Shown piece after piece: positions 25,859-34,933 of a DNA stretch of 60,114 nt; position 1 is the stretch's first letter; each line of letters starts with the position of its first letter. The position numbers were made by a program, and so were the translations under genes. Origin of the DNA: Tissierellales bacterium (GTDB lineage: Bacteria > Bacillota > Clostridia > Tissierellales > Tissierellaceae); contig JASLBE010000026.1 of assembly GCA_030146705.1 (NCBI GenBank), forward strand, positions 1 through 60,114, given 5' to 3'. The notes beneath the pieces were generated by a model that saw only the letters and a program-made list of their open reading frames with translations, had not been told where the DNA came from and did no database searches.

Positions 25859-26641
25859 TTAATATATTTTATAAAGAGGGCTTGGGTATTTATAAGTTTT
25901 TATTTTTAAATTTTTATTTAATTTTTCCAATCTTATTCCTATATCTTCTAAAATTAGTTTCTCCGTATGGAAGTGTCCCCCATCAATCAAGGCCAAGCCT
26001 AATTTTTCAGCTAATTGCCCATCATGGTACTTTATATCACCAGTTATTAGGAGGTCTGCACCTTCTCTTTTAGCCTGGCTTATAAATGAACTTCCACTTC
26101 CCCCTACTATGGCTAGACTACTTATTTTCTTACCTATGTCCCCATATACAGTAAGGTGGTCTACACCTAGTTTTTCCTTAACCTTACCTATAAAGTCTCC
26201 CAGCTTTTGATCTTTAATCTTGCCAATTCTTCCATAGCCTATTTCTTCATCATCACCAGTTACTTCTAAGACCCTAGAATCTTCTAGTTCAAAAACCCTA
26301 GCAAGTTTATCATTAACTCCTCCTATTGCCTGGTCCAAATTAGTATGGGCAGCATAGAAAACCATATCATTTTTTATTATGTCCATAATAAGCCTACCAT
26401 CATAAGACCTATTTGTAATGGACTTAAGCCCTGTGAAAATAAAGGGGTGGTGGCTGATTATCATATTACACTTATTTTCTACTGCAAACTTATAAACTCT
26501 TTCATCCAAGTCTAAGGCCAAGACCACACCTGTTACTTCTAAGTCTTCCCTACCTAGTTGAAATCCTACATTATCCCAGTCTTCTGCTAAAAACTCCGGT
26601 GCCCACCTATCCATATACTCCATTATTTCTCTAGCTTTCAA
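25859..26641 (-). CDS. Nif3-like dinuclear metal centre protein
   Basis: 260 residues: a NIF3/DUF34-family protein, a toroidal hexamer with a two-metal centre in known structures. Metal-ligand motifs are VGFQLGRE near the start (the DNVG signature), MIISHHPFIF, AAHTNLDQAIGGVND and DGGHFHTEKL. Biochemical function is not settled; proposed roles include GTP cyclohydrolase-like and metal chaperone activities. The start is a TTG at 26641 overlapping the trmK stop. The upstream GGAGG lies twelve bases away, so coupling to trmK is likely. Conserved trmK-nif3 pairing is typical in Firmicutes. Confidence 0.92.
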   Translation of the reverse strand: MKAREIMEYMDRWAPEFLAEDWDNVGFQLGREDLEVTGVVLALDLDERVYKFAVENKCNMIISHHPFIFTGLKSITNRSYDGRLIMDIIKNDMVFYAAHTNLDQAIGGVNDKLARVFELEDSRVLEVTGDDEEIGYGRIGKIKDQKLGDFIGKVKEKLGVDHLTVYGDIGKKISSLAIVGGSGSSFISQAKREGADLLITGDIKYHDGQLAEKLGLALIDGGHFHTEKLILEDIGIRLEKLNKNLKIKTYKYPSPLYKIY

Positions 26642-27323
26642 TTTCTACTAGCACCTCCTTATATTTTTTTATCTTATCCTGAAGCTCCTTAATTCTTGCC
26701 CCAACCTTGTCGCTATCCTTGTCTCCTAAACTTTCCAGTATATTTTCTGAATAGTCCAGTTTATGCCTTACATACTCTTCTAGTAAGGGATGCTTTTTTT
26801 CTATTAAATCCCTAGGGATTTCTAAGTTAAACTCTGACCATTTTGGCTCTATCCCAGTCTTAGCATTAATTATTTCATAATATTTTCCATCCTCTTTTAA
26901 AAGTTTGTTCTCAACTATAGTAAAACCATTATCTAAAAGATATTCCCTAAGTTCCTTAGCTCCAATCATAGGCTGAAGTATAAAGTTATTAATACTCTTA
27001 GTTAACTTCCAATTTTTGTCTAAAATATCTTTTATTAATATCCCCCCCATACCTGCAATTATAACAGTATCTATTTCAAAGGGTTTTATAACTTCTAAAC
27101 CATTACCTAATCTTGTATCAATCTTATCTTCTAGACCTTTAGATTTAACATAGTCTATAATTTTCTTCAAAGATCCCTTGGAGATATCACTTCCTATAAC
27201 TTTTTTTGCAATACCTTCTTCAATTAAATATACAGGTATGTAACCATGGTCAGTACCAATATCTCCTACAATTGCATTTTGCTTTACTAAACTTGCTATT
27301 TCCAATAACCTCTTAGACTTCAT
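26631..27323 (-). CDS. trmK: tRNA (adenine(22)-N1)-methyltransferase
   Basis: About 230 residues. A SAM-dependent methyltransferase of the TrmK family acting on A22 of tRNA. The Rossmann core begins with VGDIGTDHGYIPVYL, followed by VIGSDIS, IIAGMGGILI and LQPMIGAKELREYL; a helical C-terminal region supplies the tRNA-binding coiled coil (DYSENILESLG, RIKELQDKIKKYKE). A longer TTG start at 27335 overlaps the ribosome site GAGGTGG, so the ATG at 27323 is preferred. It overlaps nif3 by 11 bases. Confidence 0.93.
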   Translation of the reverse strand: MKSKRLLEIASLVKQNAIVGDIGTDHGYIPVYLIEEGIAKKVIGSDISKGSLKKIIDYVKSKGLEDKIDTRLGNGLEVIKPFEIDTVIIAGMGGILIKDILDKNWKLTKSINNFILQPMIGAKELREYLLDNGFTIVENKLLKEDGKYYEIINAKTGIEPKWSEFNLEIPRDLIEKKHPLLEEYVRHKLDYSENILESLGDKDSDKVGARIKELQDKIKKYKEVLVEIES

Positions 27324-27348
27324 AATCCACCTCAACTCTATATATTAA

Positions 27349-27376
27349 ATAAAGATTCGCTTAAGCGAATCTTTAT
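27349..27376 (-). terminator. Hairpin terminator after rpoD
   Basis: Twelve-bp perfect stem (ATAAAGATTCGC and complement, TTAA loop) overlapping the rpoD stop. The T-run afterward is weak (ATTTAATATA). Confidence 0.6.
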
Positions 27377-28470
27377 TCTAAGAAATCTTTTAATTTTTTA
27401 CTCCTACTAGGGTGGCGGAGTTTCCTAAGAGCCTTAGCCTCTATTTGCCTAATTCTCTCACGAGTAACATCAAACTCCTTACCAACTTCTTCCAAAGTTC
27501 TAGGCTTACCATCATCTAAACCAAATCTTAGCCTTAAAACTTTTTGCTCCCTAGGAGTTAAACTATCTAATACACCAATTAGTTCCTCCCTTAGCATTGT
27601 AAAGGTTGCTGCCTCTGAAGGAGCTAAAACATCATCATCTGGAATAAAATCACCAAGGTGACTATCCTCTTCCTCCCCTATTGGAGTTTCTAAGGAAACA
27701 GGTTCCTGGGCAATTTTCATTATCTCCCTGACTCTTTCAACATCCAAGTCCATTTCCTTGCCAATTTCCTCAGGCGTAGCCTCTCTTCCTAGCTCTTGTA
27801 CAAGTTGCCTTTGTACCCTAACTAGTTTATTAATAGTTTCTACCATATGAACAGGTATCCTTATAGTCCTTGCTTGGTCAGCTATAGATCTTGTTATAGC
27901 CTGCCTAATCCACCATGTTGCATAGGTACTAAACTTGTAGCCCTTAGTATAGTCAAATTTTTCAACAGCCTTCATTAAACCTAGGTTACCCTCTTGTATC
28001 AGGTCTAAAAACAACATACCCCTACCAACATACCTTTTTGCTATACTTACAACTAGTCTTAGGTTGGCCTCTGCAAGTTCCCTTTTAGCCGATTCATCTC
28101 CAACTTCCATCCTCTTGGCAATCTCTACTTCTTCCTCTGCTGTTAATAAGTCCACCTTACCAATTTCTTTTAAGTACATCCTAACTGGGTCATCAACAGT
28201 TATCCCCTTTGGTACTGACAAGTCTTCTTCCTTGTCTTCCTCGTGGTCTTCCTCTTCTATCTCAACTTTTTCACCTATTACCTCTATATCTGACTCATCT
28301 AAAAACTCATATATCTCATCTATCTGGTCTGAAGTTAAATCTATTTTTTCAAGGGAATCCATGATTTCATCATAACTTAAAGAACCTTCTTCTCTTCCTT
28401 TAGCTAATAGTTTTCGAATAGCATTTTGCTTCATTTCTTTTTCTTTTTTATTTAATTTCTTATCAGACAA
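27373..28470 (-). CDS. rpoD: Primary RNA polymerase sigma factor (sigma-70/SigA)
   Basis: 365 residues. The principal sigma factor that directs RNA polymerase to housekeeping promoters; it can account for the TTGACA/TATAAT promoters seen across this window. An acidic N-terminal region 1.1 (rich in Glu/Asp up to ~95) is followed by region 1.2 (DPVRMYLKEIG), regions 2.1-2.4 (GNLGLMKAVEKFDY, FSTYATWWIRQAITR), region 3 (TPEEIGKEMDL) and region 4.2 (VGKEFDVTRERIRQIEAKALRKLR). The start is a TTG at 28470 preceded by GGGGGTAAAG. It lies five bases after dnaG, the classical Firmicutes dnaG-rpoD pair. Confidence 0.97.
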   Translation of the reverse strand: MSDKKLNKKEKEMKQNAIRKLLAKGREEGSLSYDEIMDSLEKIDLTSDQIDEIYEFLDESDIEVIGEKVEIEEEDHEEDKEEDLSVPKGITVDDPVRMYLKEIGKVDLLTAEEEVEIAKRMEVGDESAKRELAEANLRLVVSIAKRYVGRGMLFLDLIQEGNLGLMKAVEKFDYTKGYKFSTYATWWIRQAITRSIADQARTIRIPVHMVETINKLVRVQRQLVQELGREATPEEIGKEMDLDVERVREIMKIAQEPVSLETPIGEEEDSHLGDFIPDDDVLAPSEAATFTMLREELIGVLDSLTPREQKVLRLRFGLDDGKPRTLEEVGKEFDVTRERIRQIEAKALRKLRHPSRSKKLKDFLE

Positions 28471-28475
28471 GCACT

Positions 28476-30284
28476 TTACCCCCTATCCTTATTTCTCAGT
28501 TTATCCAATTCTGAGTTCAATCTTAAAAGTTCATCTAAAAGTTCCTTAGATTTTTCATAATCTATATTCTCTTCCTTATCTATCTCCTTAATCTTATTAC
28601 TAACAAATACCCTCCTACTATCAAGCTTATTAATTTTTAAAGTGCAAACTAAGTCCTCTATCGCCTTACTAATATTGTTAGAAGCATAGGTAACCTCATC
28701 TTCTAAAATCTGAGTTACTATACCCCTATCCAAATTAGACCCACTCTGCATTATATCATAAATCCTTCTTTTTTCTAAATAATCTTCTAGCTTATATATA
28801 TTTTTTATAATTTTTATAATTTCAATACATGTTTCATTTTGAAAATAGGAGAAAATTTCCATAGCTTCGATTAAGTCATAGTAGTCCTTATCTAAAACCA
28901 TTAATTTTATAAGTTCAATTTCGGCAGTTAAATCTGCCCTTTGAAGTTGGTCCACCTTAGGTTTTATATAAGTTTTTTCTTTATTTACATAGGTCTTTTT
29001 TAAAGTTTTAGCCCTTGTAACCTCTGTTTTTATAGCATCTTCATCTATATTAAGATCCTTGGATAATTTCTTAATATAAACGTCTTGCTCAATAGGATTT
29101 TTAAGTAGCCTAAGCTCCTTGGATATTTCCTTAGTAAAGGCAATTTTCCCATCTATATCTCCTAGGTCATACCTATCCTTATTAACCTTAATCTTAAAGT
29201 CCATAAAATTCAAGGCCTCTTCCATAACCTTTAAAAAATCCTTCTTAGTATGGTTAGTAAAATATTCGTCTGGATCCTTACTAGTTCCAAGAGAAACTAT
29301 GTAAGGTTTTATATCTTCAGCCAAAAGTATTTCTATCGCCTTATTAGTAGCTTTAACTCCAGCCAAGTCACTATCATAACATATATATACCTTTTCGCCA
29401 TATCTCTTTAACAACTTGGCTTGCATACTTGTAAGAGCCGTTCCTAGGCTGGCAACTCCAGAATATATTCCATTTTTAAACAAGGATATAACATCCATAT
29501 AACCCTCTACTAATATTATACTTTCCCTATTTGAGTACTTATCTAACATATTTAGGCCATAAAGATTATTTCCCTTATTAAAAACTAAGGTTTCCTTAGA
29601 GTTTAAATACTTAGGCATAGAATCATCTAAGACCCTTCCACCAAACCCTATAACCCTTGACTTGGTATCTATTATAGGAAAAATAAGCCTATTCCTAAAC
29701 TTATCATAGTAGCCCTTACCATTTTTCCTCTTGCCAACCAAGCCTAAATCTTCCATTTCTTGGTCCTTATACCCCTTGGACCTAAGATGGTTATAAAGGT
29801 CTTCCCAAGAGTCCTCTGCGTATCCTAGGCCAAATTTCCTAGCCAAACCATAGCTAATTTTCCTATTTTCTAAATAATTTCTTGCCTGCCTATTTTTCAT
29901 TAAATTATTTAAAAAATATTTAGCAGACTCCCTGTTTATTTCAAAATACCTTTTTCGCTGTTCCTGCCTTGTTATGTCCTCCTGGCTAGCCTCTTTTAAC
30001 TCTACTCCTGCCTTGTCCGCTAAAAATTTAATTGACTCCTGAAAGTTAAGATTTTCCCTTTTCATTATAAATTCAAAAATATCTCCGCCTGCACCACAAC
30101 CAAAGCAGTGAAAAAACTGGTTCTTATGAGAAACCGAAAAAGATGGTGTCTTCTCACTATGAAATGGGCATAAACCAACATAATTAGCCCCTGATTTTTT
30201 CAAGGGTAAGTATTGGTTTATAAGTTCTACAATGTCTATTTTCTCCCTTACTTCTTCAAGTATATTATCATCAATATAAGACAA
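28476..30284 (-). CDS. dnaG: DNA primase
   Basis: About 602 residues. Synthesises RNA primers for replication. The N-terminal CHC2 zinc finger shows C-x2-H and C-x2-C (GLCPFHSEKTPSFSVS, FHCFGCGAGGD). The TOPRIM catalytic domain follows (VEGYMDVISLFKNG with its Glu, YDSDLAGVKA with the metal-binding DxD). The helicase-interaction C-terminal domain is helical (ELIKLMVL onwards). The reading frame extends to a GTG at 30293, but AAAAGGTG overlaps that codon; the TTG at 30284 is six bases after it and is preferred. It lies 13 bases after dgt and directly before rpoD. Confidence 0.96.
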   Translation of the reverse strand: MSYIDDNILEEVREKIDIVELINQYLPLKKSGANYVGLCPFHSEKTPSFSVSHKNQFFHCFGCGAGGDIFEFIMKRENLNFQESIKFLADKAGVELKEASQEDITRQEQRKRYFEINRESAKYFLNNLMKNRQARNYLENRKISYGLARKFGLGYAEDSWEDLYNHLRSKGYKDQEMEDLGLVGKRKNGKGYYDKFRNRLIFPIIDTKSRVIGFGGRVLDDSMPKYLNSKETLVFNKGNNLYGLNMLDKYSNRESIILVEGYMDVISLFKNGIYSGVASLGTALTSMQAKLLKRYGEKVYICYDSDLAGVKATNKAIEILLAEDIKPYIVSLGTSKDPDEYFTNHTKKDFLKVMEEALNFMDFKIKVNKDRYDLGDIDGKIAFTKEISKELRLLKNPIEQDVYIKKLSKDLNIDEDAIKTEVTRAKTLKKTYVNKEKTYIKPKVDQLQRADLTAEIELIKLMVLDKDYYDLIEAMEIFSYFQNETCIEIIKIIKNIYKLEDYLEKRRIYDIMQSGSNLDRGIVTQILEDEVTYASNNISKAIEDLVCTLKINKLDSRRVFVSNKIKEIDKEENIDYEKSKELLDELLRLNSELDKLRNKDRG

Positions 30285-30296
30285 TTTAATCACCTT

Positions 30297-31313
30297 TTAA
30301 TATTTATTCCAAGCTTGAGGTACAAAAATTTCCTTAAATTTATTAATCACAAATCTATCTGTCATTCCTGCAATATAATCACTTATTATATCTTCCATCT
30401 CAATGCCCTTAATATCTTTATATATTTCCAAATGGGACTTTGGTAAATCTCCAGATTCCATATAATACTTATACATTTCCTCTACCACATACTCTGCCTT
30501 CTTTTCTTGAGATTTTGCCTTCCCATCTAAGTAAACATTTTCAAACATAAACTTCCTAAGCTCATTTGTGTAAAAATTTATTTTTTCACTCATTAAAATT
30601 TCATTTTTATTATAACTATTTTCTATTAGGTCTAAAATCATCCTATTAATCCTTTCACTATGGCTTAGGCCTAAATTTTCCAAAATATCCCTGGGTATAT
30701 CTTCAAGACTTATAATCCCACCCCTAATAGCATCATCTATATCATGGTTGATATAGGCTATCCCATCTGCCCATCTTACTAGTTTTCCCTCTAAAGTTTT
30801 AGGTTGGTTTTTACCAGAATGGTTTAAAATTCCATCCCTAACTTCAAAAGTTAAATTAAGGCCATTCCTACCTGGCCTATGTTCAAGTAAATCAACTACC
30901 CTTAAGGACTGTTCATTATGGTTAAACCCTTGAGAATGTAGCCTGGCTAAGACTCTTTCTCCAGTATGTCCAAAGGGTGTATGGCCTAGGTCATGGCCAA
31001 GTGCTATGGCTTCTATTAGGTCCTCATTAAGCCCTAAAGCCCTGCCTATAGTCCTAGCAACCTGGCTAACTTCTAAGGTGTGGGTTAATCTTGTCCTAAA
31101 ATGATCTCCTTCAGGTGCTATGAATACTTGTGTCTTATGCTTTAACCTTCTAAAGGCCTTAGAGTGGAGTATCCTATCCCTATCTCTTTGATAGTCAGTC
31201 CTAATACTACATTTTTCTTCCAAGACCTCCCTACCTCTAGAATCTTTGCTTAAAGCAGCATATTGGGATAAAATTTTTGTCTCTTTATTCTCAATATCAA
31301 TTCTCATATTCAT
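30297..31313 (-). CDS. dgt: dGTP triphosphohydrolase (dGTPase)
   Basis: 338 residues: a short Dgt-family dNTPase that removes triphosphate from dGTP and related nucleotides to adjust DNA precursor pools. The HD motif is in ALGHDLGHTPFGHTGE at about residues 104-119, with upstream HKTQVF and RTRLTHTLEVSQVAR and downstream YINHDIDDAIRGG. AGAGGGG precedes the ATG by ~6 bases. The gene lies just upstream of dnaG on the same strand, suggesting co-transcription with dnaG-rpoD; a terminator separates it from ppsR. Confidence 0.94.
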   Translation of the reverse strand: MNMRIDIENKETKILSQYAALSKDSRGREVLEEKCSIRTDYQRDRDRILHSKAFRRLKHKTQVFIAPEGDHFRTRLTHTLEVSQVARTIGRALGLNEDLIEAIALGHDLGHTPFGHTGERVLARLHSQGFNHNEQSLRVVDLLEHRPGRNGLNLTFEVRDGILNHSGKNQPKTLEGKLVRWADGIAYINHDIDDAIRGGIISLEDIPRDILENLGLSHSERINRMILDLIENSYNKNEILMSEKINFYTNELRKFMFENVYLDGKAKSQEKKAEYVVEEMYKYYMESGDLPKSHLEIYKDIKGIEMEDIISDYIAGMTDRFVINKFKEIFVPQAWNKY

Positions 31314-31361
31314 ATTATACCCCTCTTATTTATTTATATTTATAAGTTATAATATCTAAAT

Positions 31362-31391
31362 AAAAATAGAAGTGTAAACACTTCTATTTTT
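31362..31391 (-). terminator. Rho-independent terminator after the PSRP gene
   Basis: Thirteen-bp perfect stem (AAAAATAGAAGTG and complement, TAAA loop) overlapping the stop codon of the kinase-regulator gene at 31384. Confidence 0.82.
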
Positions 31392-32196
31392 CATATTCTT
31401 TCATATTATCTATTATAATACCAGCTGTTTCTTCTATAGCCTTATTTGAAACATCTATAACCATACAACCTAGCCTATCCATAATATCCCTAGAATACTT
31501 TAACTCTTCCTCTATTCTCTTTGTGTCAGCATAATTAGCCCCATTATTCAAGCCTAAGGCCTTAAGTCTTTCCTCTCTTATTTTGTTTATTTTTTCCGTT
31601 GTAGATATAAGACCCACGATTTTCCTCTTATCTTTTCTAAACAATTCTACTGGAGGTTCAACTTCTGGGACCAAAGGAATATTAGCCACCTTATAATTTT
31701 TATGTGCTAGATACATAGATAGGGGTGTCTTAGATGTTCTGGAAATACCAACTAAAACTATGTCAGCCTCTTTTATCCCCCTAGAATTTTTACCATCGTC
31801 ATTCTTAACAGCAAATTCTACAGCTGCTACTTTTTTAAAATAGTTTTCATCTAACTTCCTTATTAATCCAGATTCTCTCTTAGGCTCTATTTCCAAAACT
31901 TGGGAAATAGCATCCATAGCTGGAGTCATAAGGTCAACTGCTGGGATTTTATATTCCTTACCCATTTTAACAATATAGTCCCTAAGTTCTTCAATTACAA
32001 TAGTAAAGATAATAATGCTATCCTCCCTACTTGCTTCTTGAAATATTTCAAGAACCTGGTCCTTAGTTGTTATATATGGGAACTTTCTAACATCATCAAA
32101 CTCTAAATTAAATTGGCTAAGAGCTGCACGAGAAAGCATTTCACCAGTTTCACCTATGGAATCTGAGATTACATAGACTACTATATCTTTTTTCAT
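31384..32196 (-). CDS. Pyruvate, phosphate/water dikinase regulatory kinase-phosphorylase (PSRP/YqfL type)
   Basis: 270 residues of the DUF299 family, bifunctional ADP-dependent Ser/Thr kinase and Pi-dependent phosphorylase that inactivates and reactivates PPDK or PEP synthase. The nucleotide loop GISRTSKTPLSMYLAHKNYK at about residues 152-171 is diagnostic; VYVISDSIGETGEM at the start and VGLISTTEKINKIREERLKALG at the end match the family. It sits directly downstream of ccpN, as in Bacillus (ccpN-yqfL), so it is probably involved in the gluconeogenesis switch at the pyruvate/PEP node. Whether its target here is PPDK or PEP synthase cannot be told. Confidence 0.93.
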   Translation of the reverse strand: MKKDIVVYVISDSIGETGEMLSRAALSQFNLEFDDVRKFPYITTKDQVLEIFQEASREDSIIIFTIVIEELRDYIVKMGKEYKIPAVDLMTPAMDAISQVLEIEPKRESGLIRKLDENYFKKVAAVEFAVKNDDGKNSRGIKEADIVLVGISRTSKTPLSMYLAHKNYKVANIPLVPEVEPPVELFRKDKRKIVGLISTTEKINKIREERLKALGLNNGANYADTKRIEEELKYSRDIMDRLGCMVIDVSNKAIEETAGIIIDNMKEYEK

Positions 32197-32209
32197 AGTT
32201 CACTCCCTC

Positions 32210-32839
32210 CTACTTTTCCTTGCCCAACTCAACAAATAATCTTGTAATAGTAGTTTTAGTTACCCTTCCTACTATTTTTAGCCCATCATCTTCCTCTTCA
32301 ATTACAGGCAAGCCATCTACCTCATGTTCAATAAGCTTATTTGCTGCATCTAGTATATTATCCTCTGCTTTTATAGTAACCAAATTAGGCATCCTAGTCA
32401 TAGCCATTCCTACAGGTATCTTATTTAGGTCCATTCCACCCATAGAACTTTTAAGCAGGTCCTTCCTAGAAACCACTCCTGATAAATAACCCTTATCTGT
32501 TACAAAAATAGAACTAATGTCTTCTAAAAACATCAATACAATTGCATCATAAAGGCTTTTTTTCTCATCTATAACTATAGGCACAGCCTGGACTTCTGAA
32601 ACCTTTATCTTCTTTATAGCTTCAGAAATATAGCTATAACCAGTCTTACCTGTATACAAATAGCCAACCTTTGGCCTTGCATCTAATATATCTGCCATTG
32701 TTAAAATTGAAAGGTCTGGCCTAATTGTAGACCTAGTTAACTTTAATTTTTCAGCAATCTCCCTAGATGTAATTGGTTCATTATTCTTTACAATTTCTAT
32801 TATTTTTTCTTGTCTTTCACTTAACTGGATAGTACTCAC
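32210..32839 (-). CDS. ccpN: CcpN-like HTH-CBS transcriptional regulator
   Basis: About 209 residues. An N-terminal winged helix (RQEKIIEIVKNNEPITSREIAEK) is followed by KLTRSTIRPDLSILTMADILDARPKVGYLYTGK-type sequence, very close to Bacillus CcpN. Two CBS domains follow (LYDAIVLMFLEDISSIFV; ILDAANKLIEHEVDGLPV). CcpN represses gluconeogenic genes in Bacillus in response to energy state. Two adjacent GTGs exist (32842, 32839). The second gives MSTIQLSERQ, matching the Bacillus N-terminus MSTIELNKRQ, so it is used. It lies upstream of the PSRP gene (13-base gap), and the glyS-ccpN-yqfL order is the conserved one. Confidence 0.93.
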   Translation of the reverse strand: MSTIQLSERQEKIIEIVKNNEPITSREIAEKLKLTRSTIRPDLSILTMADILDARPKVGYLYTGKTGYSYISEAIKKIKVSEVQAVPIVIDEKKSLYDAIVLMFLEDISSIFVTDKGYLSGVVSRKDLLKSSMGGMDLNKIPVGMAMTRMPNLVTIKAEDNILDAANKLIEHEVDGLPVIEEEDDGLKIVGRVTKTTITRLFVELGKEK

Positions 32840-32860
32840 CACCTTATTTGTGAAAACTTA

Positions 32861-34933
32861 TTATAAAACAATCTTAGATAAATCACATATACTCAAGGTT
32901 AAATCACCTATATTTTTAAGCAAAGCCAGCCTATTGTTCCTAATATCTTCATCATCAACCATAACCATAACATTTTCAAAGAAGTTATTTATTGGATTTT
33001 CTAGGTTGGATAGCTCATCAAGTGCCAGGTCATACTCATCTTGGTCTATAAGTTTTTCAACCAATGATTTTATAACTTCATATCTTGTGTATAGTTCTTT
33101 TTCTACATCATTAAATAGTTCTTCATTAACTTGGTTATTCTCAGCCTTAGCTGCCAAGTTCGCAACCCTGTTAAAGGCCTCTAATTTAGGTTCAACACCG
33201 TCATTTTCTAACCAAAGGCTAATCTTTTCAGACCTTATTTTCATCTCAGAAATATTATCTATACTACTTCCTACTACAGCATCAATAACATCATACCTAA
33301 TCTTAAGGTCTTTAAAAATATTTCTTATCCTTGCATTAAAGAAGTCCCTAAGTTCATCTTTTACCTTATTAGAGTCAAAAGCTAAACCTTTTTTATCAAC
33401 ATATACATACAAGCTCGTTTCTATTACCTCAGATAGACTTAAGTTCAACCTCTTGTCTAAAATCATATTAATAATAGCCAGGGCCTGTCTCCTAAGTCCA
33501 AAAGGGTCTTGGGAACCTGTTGGTTTTATATCTAAAATAAACAAGCCACATATAGTATCTATCTTATCCGCTATACTAAGAACCAAGCCTGCTGTTGTAG
33601 TAGGTAGTTTATCTCCAGAAAATCTTGGTAGATAATGCTCCTCAATTGCTAGACTAACTATCTCATTTTCTCCTGATTTTTCAGCATACTCCCTACCCAT
33701 TATACCTTGTAGCTCAGAAAATTCTCCTACCATACCAGTAACAAGGTCAGCCTTACAAAGTTCAGCAGCCCTAACAACATTACTACGAGTTTCCTCTCCT
33801 AATTCTAAGGTTGCGGAAATAGACTCTCCTAGCTCTTTTAACCTTTCAACTTTTTCCCTCATAGTTCCAAGTTTTTCTTGGAAGGTTAACTTATCCAACC
33901 TCTTAGCGTAGTCTTCAAGCTTTAATTTTAAGTCTTCCTCATAGAAAAATTTAGCATCTTCCAGCCTAGCACCTAGGACTCTTTCATTTCCCTTTGTTAC
34001 CATATCTAAATGGTTGGAATCTCCATTCCTAACAGTTATAAAATAAGGCATTAACCTTCCCTTATCATCTAAAACTGGTAAATATCTTTGGTGCTCCTTC
34101 ATAGGAGTTATTATAACTTCCTTTGGAAGATCTAAATATTCTGGCTTAATCTGCCCTATTAAAGGAGTCGGATACTCTACAATATTAGTAATTTCTTCAA
34201 TTAACTCTTCATCATTGTCTAAGTTTCCACCACGCTCTTTTACTAATTTTTCTGCACCTATTATTATAATATCTTTTCTTTCTTCCCTATCAACAATAAC
34301 ATAGTTGTCCCTTAAAACCTTCTCATAATCATCTATATGGCTCAAAACTATATTATCTGAACCTAAGAACCTATGGCCACGAGTTATATTTGACACAGGG
34401 ATATTTTCAAAATCAAAGTCCACTACCTGGTCATCTAAAATAGACATTATCCACCTAATTGGTCTTATAAACCTAAAGTTTCTTCCTCCCCACTTCATAG
34501 TCTTTGGGAAGTGAATGTTTTTAATTATATCTGGCAAAATCTTTGGAAGAATCAGCTTAACATCTTGCCCTTCCTTAACTATATTTGCATATACATACTC
34601 TTCACCATTTAGTTCCTTGATTATTACATCATCTATTGTTATACCCTGTCCCCTCATAAATCCCTCTAGGGCCTTAGAAGGGTTATTTTCTTCATCAAAG
34701 GCTATTTTCTTAGAAGGCCCCTTAACTAATTCCTTCAAGTCCTTTTGTCTCTCATCCATACCATTAATTATTAGGGTAAGTCTTCTTGGCGTAGAATACT
34801 TAGTAATAGACTCATAAGAAATTCTCTCTTCATCTAAATACTTCTTTGCATTTTTTTCTAGTTGGTTTAAGGCATCTAATAAAAGCCTTGCAGGAATTTC
34901 CTCAACCCCAACTTCCAATAAATATTTACTCAT
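32861..34933 (-). CDS. glyS: Glycyl-tRNA synthetase beta subunit
   Basis: 690 residues, full length for the beta chain of the bacterial alpha2-beta2 glycyl-tRNA synthetase. The beta chain provides most tRNA binding. Signatures are LLEVGVEEIPARLL at the start, RRLTLIINGM, FPKTMKWGGRNFRFIRPIRW, EVIITPMKEHQRYLPV, and HPIGFIRKIN-like PTGSQDPFGLRRQALAI toward the C-terminal anticodon-binding region. It overlaps glyQ by 8 bases, a standard coupled pair. It is followed by ccpN after a short gap without a strong terminator. Confidence 0.97.
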   Translation of the reverse strand: MSKYLLEVGVEEIPARLLLDALNQLEKNAKKYLDEERISYESITKYSTPRRLTLIINGMDERQKDLKELVKGPSKKIAFDEENNPSKALEGFMRGQGITIDDVIIKELNGEEYVYANIVKEGQDVKLILPKILPDIIKNIHFPKTMKWGGRNFRFIRPIRWIMSILDDQVVDFDFENIPVSNITRGHRFLGSDNIVLSHIDDYEKVLRDNYVIVDREERKDIIIIGAEKLVKERGGNLDNDEELIEEITNIVEYPTPLIGQIKPEYLDLPKEVIITPMKEHQRYLPVLDDKGRLMPYFITVRNGDSNHLDMVTKGNERVLGARLEDAKFFYEEDLKLKLEDYAKRLDKLTFQEKLGTMREKVERLKELGESISATLELGEETRSNVVRAAELCKADLVTGMVGEFSELQGIMGREYAEKSGENEIVSLAIEEHYLPRFSGDKLPTTTAGLVLSIADKIDTICGLFILDIKPTGSQDPFGLRRQALAIINMILDKRLNLSLSEVIETSLYVYVDKKGLAFDSNKVKDELRDFFNARIRNIFKDLKIRYDVIDAVVGSSIDNISEMKIRSEKISLWLENDGVEPKLEAFNRVANLAAKAENNQVNEELFNDVEKELYTRYEVIKSLVEKLIDQDEYDLALDELSNLENPINNFFENVMVMVDDEDIRNNRLALLKNIGDLTLSICDLSKIVL

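Noticed and set aside
32850..33635. 261-residue open frame on the plus strand
   Set aside because: It lies antisense within glyS, is Ser/Leu-rich as shadow frames are in this composition, and has no ribosome site or promoter.
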